Position numbers and translations under genes: made by a program
The notes under the pieces: generated by a model
The model's database searches: none
Told to the model about the DNA's origin: nothing
Seen by the model: only the letters and a program-made list of their open reading frames with translations
Shown here: piece by piece, positions 1 through 5,039 of the stretch
Layout: each line of letters opens with the position of its first letter
How positions within the stretch are numbered: the stretch's first letter is position 1
From: Acidimicrobium sp. BACL17 MAG-120823-bin42
GTDB taxonomy: Bacteria; Actinomycetota; Acidimicrobiia; Acidimicrobiales; Ilumatobacteraceae
NCBI GenBank assembly: GCA_001438985.1
Contig: LIAZ01000095.1
Span: 1 to 5,039, forward strand
Direction: 5' to 3'
DNA length: 5,039 bases

Positions 1-596
1 ATCCATCCCCACAAGTGATCATCGGTTTCGCCTCTCGCGTGATGGAACTCCACTTGCGTGCCACCGGCATTGATCGTGAGTTGCTCGCGGAATGATTCAT
101 CGGTGCGCATGGTGTTGCGCGGCAGGAACCGCTGCAGATTTTCACCAATATTGAGACCCATTTCGGAGCGAGTGCCGCCGAACTGGCGTTGATTAATCGC
201 CACATTCCAGCCATTAGTGGTGTTGTAACGATCGATGCGAACGTCAACGTTTTCGTGTCCAATCACGTGTGGTTTTGGTGCACCATTATTCTCTGCGTCT
301 TTGGCAAAAGCAAAACTTCCACCAACGTGGTCGGCGTGTCCGTGTGTATAGACAAGCGTGCTAATTGGCGACTTTCTCCAAGAGCGTATGGAGTCAACGA
401 CCGCGATTCCGCTGCCTGCTCCCGAAGCATCGAAGCACATCAAGCCATCGCCGGTATCCCATACGATGCTGTGGCTAAAGCTTTCGACGATCGCAAGATT
501 GTCGGCTAGTTCGGTGATCTCGTTGGTCACTCGGTTGAGTGGTTGGTCAACAATTCCTGAGTCAATGACCTGTGTTGATAATTCAACGGGATGCAT
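1..596 (-). CDS. MBL-fold metallo-hydrolase, alkyl-sulfatase-like (3' end outside window)
   Basis: The first 198 residues are visible and the gene continues past base 1. Residues 84-93 read THGHADHVGG, the HxHxDH metal motif of the metallo-beta-lactamase fold (H85, H87, D89, H90), which binds a two-zinc centre. Near the window edge, residues 187-194 read ARGETDDH, a segment I associate with the SdsA1/BDS1-like alkyl sulfatase branch, whose members carry a C-terminal dimerisation domain and often an SCP2-like domain; those parts would lie outside the window. SdsA1 hydrolyses alkyl sulfate esters to alcohol and sulfate. No signal peptide is visible, so a cytoplasmic location is likely. The ATG start overlaps the end of the upstream acyl-CoA dehydrogenase gene and has a strong ribosome binding site inside it, which suggests translational coupling. 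The MBL fold is certain; the sulfatase branch is likely; the substrate is unknown, and other ester or thioester hydrolysis is possible. Confidence 0.85.
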   Translation of the reverse strand, partial: MHPVELSTQVIDSGIVDQPLNRVTNEITELADNLAIVESFSHSIVWDTGDGLMCFDASGAGSGIAVVDSIRSWRKSPISTLVYTHGHADHVGGSFAFAKDAENNGAPKPHVIGHENVDVRIDRYNTTNGWNVAINQRQFGGTRSEMGLNIGENLQRFLPRNTMRTDESFREQLTINAGGTQVEFHHARGETDDHLWGW

Positions 597-1698
597 TGGG
601 CTCCTTTGGTAATCCGAGCACTCGCTCTCCAAGAATGTTACGCATGACATTTGAGGTACCACCCATAATGGTGTATCCCGAGGCGTAGGCAAGCCCTTGC
701 GTGACGTCGTCCCACATCATCGCGTCTGCGCCAAATACCTTGAACACAAAGTTGGCGATTTTGGTTTCAAGTTCGGTACAGAAACATTTTGTGGCAGCAG
801 AAAACCCTGCAGGTGCTTGCCTGAGTGTTTCCCGAATCACCAAAATGCGTCCAACGCGGTATCCAATTTCGATGTCAGCAATCTCTTGTCGCACGCGAGA
901 GTCGGAAGTGTCGGCACGCTTTACCGCCATGTCATACAAAGCCTTGTTCGACACCAAGCGGTCGATGCCTCCGCGCTCGTGTTCAAGTTGGCGCATAGTT
1001 TGCGCAAATGCACCCCCTTGTTTGCCGACAAGATTGTCTTTTGGAACACGAACATCGGTGTAAAACACTTCGCAGAAGTGGCGATTGGTGGTCATGTCCT
1101 GGATCGGCCGAACATCTATTCCCGGAGTATTCATTGGAACAATGATTTCGCTGATTCCTGCATGTGGCGGGCCGTCATTGCTAGTGCGACAGATGAGATA
1201 GCAGTAGTCGGCTACCTCGCCAAAGCTGGTCCAGATCTTTTGACCGTTGATTACCCATTCATCACCATCAAGTTGTGCAAAAGTTTTGAGCGAAGCAAGG
1301 TCGCTTCCCGCGTTGGGCTCGCTCATGCCAATGCACCAAGTGGTTTTACCAGCAAGCATGTCGGGCAAAAATGCTTCCTGTTGCTCGGGTGTGCCGTATG
1401 TGATGAGTGCAGGACCCATCTGTCGATCTGCAAACCATGATGCGGCAATTGGCGCTCCTGCTGCAATCATTTCTTCTGCAACGATGAGTCGTTCGATCGG
1501 TGGTCTTCCGCCACCGCCAAACTCGGTCGGCCATGTCATGCCGATCCATCCGTGACCTGCGAGTTCTAGCGAAAACTCTTTCGAGTATCCGTTCATCCAC
1601 GTGTCGTTAAAGCGACCGCATCTGTTCACTGCGTCGTCGGCGACTTCACGAGCCCGAATGCGCAAGGCAACATGTTCATCTGACCAGGTGAAGTCCAC
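583..1698 (-). CDS. Acyl-CoA dehydrogenase (FadE family)
   Basis: This is a complete 371-residue flavoprotein that should oxidise an acyl-CoA to the trans-2-enoyl-CoA, passing electrons to an electron-transfer flavoprotein in the cytoplasm. The N-terminal helical domain contains WPTEFGGGG (56-64). The middle beta domain has the acyl-CoA/FAD signature around 124-133 (GMSEPNAGSD) and INGQKIWTS at 150-158. The C-terminal helical domain ends with GGTSNVMRNILGER (346-359). At the position of the usual loop glutamate (MCAD Glu376) there is Gly346, while Glu241 in LEHERGG aligns with the helix-G base of isovaleryl- and long-chain acyl-CoA dehydrogenases. The length is slightly below the roughly 380-400 residues usual for the family. 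The GTG start is the only start codon between the in-frame stop at 1725-1723 and the conserved TWSDEH segment. The gene leads a two-gene operon with the MBL hydrolase. Chain length and branching preference cannot be told from the sequence. Confidence 0.93.
   Translation of the reverse strand: MDFTWSDEHVALRIRAREVADDAVNRCGRFNDTWMNGYSKEFSLELAGHGWIGMTWPTEFGGGGRPPIERLIVAEEMIAAGAPIAASWFADRQMGPALITYGTPEQQEAFLPDMLAGKTTWCIGMSEPNAGSDLASLKTFAQLDGDEWVINGQKIWTSFGEVADYCYLICRTSNDGPPHAGISEIIVPMNTPGIDVRPIQDMTTNRHFCEVFYTDVRVPKDNLVGKQGGAFAQTMRQLEHERGGIDRLVSNKALYDMAVKRADTSDSRVRQEIADIEIGYRVGRILVIRETLRQAPAGFSAATKCFCTELETKIANFVFKVFGADAMMWDDVTQGLAYASGYTIMGGTSNVMRNILGERVLGLPKEPNASR
601..606 (-). promoter_or_regulatory. 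Ribosome binding site of the MBL hydrolase gene
   Basis: The minus strand reads AAGGAG, four bases before the ATG at 596-594. The site lies inside the last codons of the acyl-CoA dehydrogenase gene (Lys365 and Glu366). It supports the chosen start of the downstream gene and translation from the same mRNA. Confidence 0.7.
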
Positions 1699-1704
1699 GA
1701 CTAG

Positions 1705-1735
1705 ATAATAGGGAGTGGTGGGCTATTGTGTACAA
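1705..1735 (-). promoter_or_regulatory. Candidate leaderless promoter of the acyl-CoA dehydrogenase gene
   Basis: Read on the minus strand, a TATTAT -10 box occupies 1710-1705 (five of six matches to TATAAT). Six bases follow before the GTG start codon at 1698, so the usual start distance puts +1 on or next to the G of GTG and leaves no room for a ribosome binding site. A weak -35-like TTGTAC lies at 1735-1730 with a 19-bp spacer, longer than ideal; actinobacterial promoters often depend mostly on the -10. Leaderless genes starting with ATG or GTG are common in Actinobacteria. This is an inference from spacing only. Confidence 0.5.
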
Positions 1736-1765
1736 GTCAGATACAAGTTGGTGACAATCAGGATC

Positions 1766-1769
1766 GGAG
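1766..1769 (+). promoter_or_regulatory. icd: Ribosome binding site of icd
   Basis: GGAG lies seven bases before the ATG at 1777. It decides the start against an upstream in-frame TTG at 1726, which would add 17 residues that resemble nothing in the family and would overlap the promoter region. Confidence 0.7.
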
Positions 1770-1776
1770 CACAGTA

Positions 1777-3012
1777 ATGGCAACAAAGATCGCGACAAAG
1801 ATCAAGGTGGTCAACCCCGTAGTTGAGCTTGATGGCGACGAAATGACGCGAATTATGTGGTCTTTCATCAAGGATCGTCTCATCCTTCCGTATCTCGATA
1901 TCAACCTTGAGTACTACGACCTCAGTATCGAACATCGTGACGCAACGAACGACCAAGTAACGATCGATTCGGCACATGCAATCCTGAAACACGGTGTTGG
2001 CGTGAAGTGCGCAACTATCACGCCAGACGAGGCGCGTGTAAAAGAGTTCAATCTCAAGCAAATGTGGAAGTCGCCCAATGGGACCATTCGCAACATCCTT
2101 GATGGCGTGGTGTTCCGCGAGCCAATCATCTGCAACAACATTCCTAAGCTTGTTCCGGGTTGGACGAAGCCAATTGTGATCGGCCGTCACGCTCACGGCG
2201 ACCAATACAAAGCAACAGACTTTCTCATTCCGGGTGAGGGAACCGTAACGATGACGTATGTTCCCAAAGATGGCAGTAAGCCAATCGAGATGAAAGTCGC
2301 CGATTTTAAGGGCTCTGGCGTGGTGATGGGTATGTACAACTTTGACGATTCAATTCGCAATTTTGCACGTGCAACAATGAACTACTCGTTGCAGCGCAAC
2401 TACCCGCTGTTCCTCAGCACCAAGAACACCATCTTGAAGGCATATGACGGTCGCTTTAAAGATTTGTTTGAAGAGGTGTTCAAAACAGAGTTCAAAGAGC
2501 AGTTTGACAAGCAAGGCCTCACCTACGAACACCGCCTCATCGATGACATGGTTGCGTGCATGTTGCGTTGGGAAGGTGGCTATGTGTGGGCATGCAAGAA
2601 CTACGACGGCGACGTGCAGTCCGACATCGTTGCGCAAGGTTTTGGTTCACTTGGGCTGATGACATCAGTGCTGGCCACGCCAGATGGGCGAGTGCTCGAG
2701 TCCGAAGCGGCACACGGCACCGTCACCCGTCACTACCGCGATCACCAGGCTGGCAAGAAGACATCAACGAACCCGATTGCATCCATCTACGCATGGACGC
2801 GAGGTCTAGAGCATCGTGGCAAGTTAGATAACACACCAGCACTTATTGATTTTGCGCGCAAAGTAGAGCAGGTTTGTGTTGAGGCTGTTGAGGGTGGCGA
2901 AATGACAAAGGATCTCTCGCTGCTTGTCGGTGGAAAGAGCGCTCCATGGCAAACAACCGAGCAGTATCTCGAAACTTTGGATCGCAGGTTGCAAGAAAAA
3001 ATGGCGCAATAA
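1777..3012 (+). CDS. icd: NADP-dependent isocitrate dehydrogenase, eukaryotic-like homodimeric type
   Basis: This enzyme converts isocitrate and NADP+ to 2-oxoglutarate, CO2 and NADPH in the TCA cycle, in the cytoplasm. The 411-residue protein aligns by eye along nearly its whole length with human IDH1 (414 residues), not with the E. coli Icd subtype or the monomeric enzyme. Visible active-site residues are Ser99 and Arg105 in SPNGTIRN, Arg114, Arg137 and Tyr144 in GRHAHGDQY (Arg137 corresponds to human Arg132), Lys216 in LSTKNT, and the metal-binding aspartates Asp256 or 257 in LIDDMV and Asp279 and Asp283 in YDGDVQSD. HGTVTRHYR at 313-321 supplies the Arg318-His319 pair (human Arg314-His315) that contacts the NADP 2'-phosphate, so NADP specificity is expected. 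No key residue is missing. It is the first gene of a pair with the quinone oxidoreductase, whose start follows this stop by two bases. A serine phosphorylation control like that of E. coli Icd cannot be inferred for this subtype. Confidence 0.97.
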   Translation: MATKIATKIKVVNPVVELDGDEMTRIMWSFIKDRLILPYLDINLEYYDLSIEHRDATNDQVTIDSAHAILKHGVGVKCATITPDEARVKEFNLKQMWKSPNGTIRNILDGVVFREPIICNNIPKLVPGWTKPIVIGRHAHGDQYKATDFLIPGEGTVTMTYVPKDGSKPIEMKVADFKGSGVVMGMYNFDDSIRNFARATMNYSLQRNYPLFLSTKNTILKAYDGRFKDLFEEVFKTEFKEQFDKQGLTYEHRLIDDMVACMLRWEGGYVWACKNYDGDVQSDIVAQGFGSLGLMTSVLATPDGRVLESEAAHGTVTRHYRDHQAGKKTSTNPIASIYAWTRGLEHRGKLDNTPALIDFARKVEQVCVEAVEGGEMTKDLSLLVGGKSAPWQTTEQYLETLDRRLQEKMAQ

Positions 3013-3014
3013 AG

Positions 3015-3998
3015 ATGCAAGCGATCGTGTTGCGCGGTTACGGCGATCCTTCGGTATTGCAATTCGAGAACATTCCGTCGCCACAATACGGTCGCGATGA
3101 GATTCTTGTTGATGTTCGCGCAACGAGCCTTAATCGTGCCGACTTGTTGCAGCGGATGGGTTTTTATCCCGACCCATTTCCTTCCACAGTTGAAGTTCCG
3201 GGTATGGAGTTCTCTGGACGCGTTGCTGCAGTGGGCGACCGAGTGAAGCTGTGGAGCGTTGGTGACGAAGTAATGGGCATAGTCAGTGGCGGCGCCTATG
3301 CCGAACAATTGGCAGTGCACGAACGGCAGGCAATGCGCATTCCGCACAATGTCTCACTTGCTAATGCTGCAGCGATCCCCGAGGTTTTCATCACTGCATG
3401 GGATGCACTTGTATTGCAGGGTGGCCTGACGAGTGGCAGGTGGGCACTCGTTCATGCTGGCGCTTCGGGCGTTGGTACCGCGGCTGTGCAGATCTGCAAA
3501 GCAATGGGTGCGCGCGTGATTGCCACGTGTTCAACTGCCAAGGTGGATGCGGTGAAAGCACTTGGCGCTGATGTCGTGGTTGATTACACATCCCAGGACT
3601 TTGTTGAGACAGTGAAACAAGCAACAAATGGCAAGGGTGTAGATGTCATCTTGGATGTCATTGGCGGCGAGTATCTCGATCGCAATGTGGCGTGCATTGC
3701 GGTACGCGGTCGCATCGTGCAGGTCGGGGTGATGGGTGGCGGCAATACGGCGTTTAATTTGGGGGCGTTGATGCCAAAGCGGGCCTCACTCACGGGAACC
3801 GTGCTTCGCGCCCGTCCGCTTGAGGAAAAGATCGCCCTCAGTCAGCGATTTTCACGCGAGATCACTCCGTTGTTCGAGTCTGGGTTGCTGCAGCCGGTGA
3901 TTGACCGCCGGTATCCATTTACGGCAATTGCCGAAGCCCATGCGTTCATGGGCGCAAACGGAAACGTCGGGAAAATCGTTATTGATATTGCTGGCTAA
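3015..3998 (+). CDS. NAD(P)H:quinone oxidoreductase, PIG3 family (zinc-free MDR)
   Basis: The 327-residue protein belongs to the medium-chain dehydrogenase/reductase superfamily, most like the PIG3 (TP53I3) type that reduces quinones with NADPH. The N-terminal GroES-like domain holds SLNRADLLQR at 38-47 followed by the GFYP segment, then PGMEFSGRV at 62-70. The nucleotide-binding Rossmann loop is AGASGVG at 148-154. LRARP at 264-268 and the C-terminal NVGKIVIDI are also typical of the family. The structural and catalytic zinc cysteines of alcohol dehydrogenases are absent, as expected for quinone oxidoreductases. The ATG is chosen because the family starts with this M-x-A-I-V pattern; upstream in-frame sequence only rereads icd. 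There is no clear ribosome binding site, and the 2-base gap to the icd stop suggests translational coupling with icd. The family is well supported; the physiological substrate, a quinone or an enone or other electrophile, is not known. Confidence 0.93.
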   Translation: MQAIVLRGYGDPSVLQFENIPSPQYGRDEILVDVRATSLNRADLLQRMGFYPDPFPSTVEVPGMEFSGRVAAVGDRVKLWSVGDEVMGIVSGGAYAEQLAVHERQAMRIPHNVSLANAAAIPEVFITAWDALVLQGGLTSGRWALVHAGASGVGTAAVQICKAMGARVIATCSTAKVDAVKALGADVVVDYTSQDFVETVKQATNGKGVDVILDVIGGEYLDRNVACIAVRGRIVQVGVMGGGNTAFNLGALMPKRASLTGTVLRARPLEEKIALSQRFSREITPLFESGLLQPVIDRRYPFTAIAEAHAFMGANGNVGKIVIDIAG

Positions 3999-4018
3999 CT
4001 CACAGGGTTAGCGTTTTT
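3994..4018 (+). terminator. Rho-independent terminator between convergent genes
   Basis: GCTAACTC (3994-4001) pairs with GGGTTAGC (4005-4012) around a three-base loop (ACA), with a single T-G wobble. It is followed by G and five T residues at 4014-4018. The T-tract is only on the plus-strand side, so it should end the icd-oxidoreductase transcript; read from the minus strand there is no T-tract after the hairpin. The left arm contains the TAA of the oxidoreductase (3996-3998) and the right arm contains the complement of the gltA TAA (4008-4010). The stem is short and only moderately GC-rich, so efficiency is uncertain. Confidence 0.72.
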
Positions 4019-5039
4019 GCATATCGACGTATGTGCGCTCATCTGCACCGTTGTACCACTGGCGAGGACGGCTGATTTTCTGCTCTTTGTCATCGAGTAA
4101 TTCGACCATGTGTGCAAGCCATCCCACCGTGCGCGGAATTGCGAACAACACCGTAAACATTTCTTCAGGGAATCCGAGTGCCTGATACATGAGACCCGAA
4201 TAGAAGTCGACGTTGGGGTACAACTTGCGTGAGATGAAGTAGTCATCTTTCAACGCAACTTCTTCGAGTTTGAGGGCAATGTCGAGTAGCGGATTCATTC
4301 CCGTGACTTCAAACACTTCGTACGCAGACTTTTTGATGATTACTGCGCGTGGGTCAAAGTTTTTGTACACGCGATGTCCAAAGCCCATGAGCTTTTCGTC
4401 GCCCTTTTTGACGCTCTCGATGAATGCAGGAACATTGGAAATATTGCCGATCTTCGTCAGCATGTGGATCACGGCTTCGTTAGCACCACCATGTAGCGGT
4501 CCGTACAAGCCAGCTGCTGCTGCTGCAGTTGCCGAGTATGGGTCGGTGTTGGCGCTGGCAACCACACGCATTGTTGTCGTGCCGCAGTTTTGCTCGTGGT
4601 CGGCATGAAGGATAAATAGCACATCCATGGCACGGGCAAGCGTTGGGTTGACTTCGAAATCATCACCAATGCGGTACATCATGTTGAGGAAGTTGTGTGC
4701 ATATGACAGTGAATTGTCAGGAAGCACGAATGGCAAACCTGCCGAGAATCGATACGTCATTGCGGCAATGGTGGGGACTTTGGCAATCAGTCGAAGGATT
4801 TGCTTGTTCAGCAGTTCTTTGTCGAAGATGTCACGAGCATCGTCATAAAACGTGCCAAGGGCAGCAACAGCCGAGATGAACACACCCATCGGATGCGCGT
4901 CATAGTGAAAACCGTCCACAAAGCGCTTGCGCATGTTCTCGTGAATCATCGTGTGGTGCGTGATGTCGTAATTCCATTGCGCCAGCTGCTGCGAGTCGGG
5001 AAGCTCTCCGTTGAGAAGCAGGTAAGCCACTTCAGTAAA
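4008..5039 (-). CDS. gltA: Citrate synthase, type II-like (N-terminus outside window)
   Basis: Citrate synthase condenses acetyl-CoA and oxaloacetate to citrate, the entry step of the TCA cycle. The window shows 343 C-terminal residues; comparison with E. coli GltA (427 residues) suggests that about 80 residues are missing beyond base 5039. The frame stays open to the edge, and its first visible residues (FTEVAYLLLNGELP) match internal family sequence, so the GTG at 5030 is not the start. In fragment numbering the catalytic residues are His183 in GPLHGGANEA, His222 in GFGHRVYKN and Asp278 in NVDFYSG, equivalent to E. coli His264, His305 and Asp362 with nearly identical spacing. HADHEQN at 145-151 and RPRQ near the C-terminus are also typical. 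The related 2-methylcitrate synthases are usually shorter and differ in these flanking segments, so citrate synthase is preferred. Whether it carries the NADH-regulated N-terminal domain cannot be seen. It converges on the icd operon. Confidence 0.96.
   Translation of the reverse strand, partial: FTEVAYLLLNGELPDSQQLAQWNYDITHHTMIHENMRKRFVDGFHYDAHPMGVFISAVAALGTFYDDARDIFDKELLNKQILRLIAKVPTIAAMTYRFSAGLPFVLPDNSLSYAHNFLNMMYRIGDDFEVNPTLARAMDVLFILHADHEQNCGTTTMRVVASANTDPYSATAAAAAGLYGPLHGGANEAVIHMLTKIGNISNVPAFIESVKKGDEKLMGFGHRVYKNFDPRAVIIKKSAYEVFEVTGMNPLLDIALKLEEVALKDDYFISRKLYPNVDFYSGLMYQALGFPEEMFTVLFAIPRTVGWLAHMVELLDDKEQKISRPRQWYNGADERTYVDMQKR

Larger units (their letters stand above)
1699..1776. other. 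Divergent intergenic region between the acyl-CoA dehydrogenase and icd genes
   Basis: This 78-bp gap must hold the start signals for both directions. Besides the minus-strand promoter candidate, it contains the heptamer TACAAGT twice, at 1731-1737 and 1742-1748, with an 11-bp period (about one helical turn). The inverted TTGT-GT-ACAA at 1726-1735 overlaps the first copy. These could be an operator, but they are short. I see no convincing -10/-35 pair for icd; GACAAT at 1753-1758 is the best -10-like hexamer and lacks a good -35. Confidence 0.4.

Noticed and set aside
697..1440. Long plus-strand open frame opposite the acyl-CoA dehydrogenase gene
   Set aside because: Its translation resembles no known protein, it is Cys/His/Arg-rich as shadow frames often are, and the opposite strand carries a well-conserved enzyme over the same bases.
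1726..1776. Upstream TTG start that would lengthen isocitrate dehydrogenase by 17 residues
   Set aside because: The added residues do not match the family. The ATG at 1777 has a well-placed GGAG and gives a length close to related enzymes.
2946..3014. Upstream start that would lengthen the quinone oxidoreductase by 23 residues
   Set aside because: The extension only rereads the icd 3' end in another frame; the ATG at 3015 fits the family N-terminus.
2787..3347. Minus-strand open frame spanning the icd/oxidoreductase junction
   Set aside because: It has no recognisable domain or ribosome binding site, and both genes it crosses are clearly real on the plus strand.
4511..4527. Short CTG-type trinucleotide tract, possible simple repeat
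   Set aside because: It encodes the run of alanines in a conserved citrate synthase helix just before the catalytic histidine and is too short to be a meaningful repeat.
5028..5030. GTG at the right edge as the start of citrate synthase
   Set aside because: The codon encodes a valine within a conserved internal segment, and the frame remains open to the window end.

Overview
The window is ordinary chromosomal core metabolism from a bacterium, with five protein-coding genes packed almost end to end and no mobile element, CRISPR array, RNA gene or phage signature that I can see. By inference it is an actinobacterium, perhaps of the Acidimicrobiia type. The reasons are a eukaryotic-like homodimeric NADP isocitrate dehydrogenase (the type of mycobacterial Icd1), an actinobacterial-style FadE acyl-CoA dehydrogenase, an apparently leaderless GTG gene, and a balanced base composition by eye that fits aquatic lineages better than high-GC soil ones. 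No rRNA is present, so this placement is weak.

Left part (1-1698, minus strand): an acyl-CoA dehydrogenase gene overlaps by 14 bases a downstream gene for a metallo-beta-lactamase-fold hydrolase of the alkyl-sulfatase-like group, which runs off the left edge. The two look like a translationally coupled lipid-catabolic operon. A 78-bp divergent intergenic region (1699-1776) separates this operon from the plus-strand genes. It holds a good candidate promoter for the dehydrogenase, placed so that transcription would start on the first base of the GTG start codon.

Right part: on the plus strand icd (NADP-isocitrate dehydrogenase, 1777-3012) is followed after 2 bases by a PIG3-type NADPH:quinone oxidoreductase (3015-3998). 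Converging on it from the right is citrate synthase gltA (4008-5039, N-terminus beyond the window). A hairpin plus T-tract at 3994-4018 fills the 9-bp gap, incorporates both stop codons and should end the icd transcript.

Functionally, citrate synthase and isocitrate dehydrogenase are two enzymes of the oxidative TCA cycle. Isocitrate dehydrogenase makes the NADPH that the co-transcribed oxidoreductase family uses, and the acyl-CoA dehydrogenase would feed acetyl-CoA toward citrate synthase. I found no convincing undescribed system. The most noteworthy points are the terminator built from two opposing stop codons, the displaced catalytic base of the acyl-CoA dehydrogenase, and the leaderless promoter.
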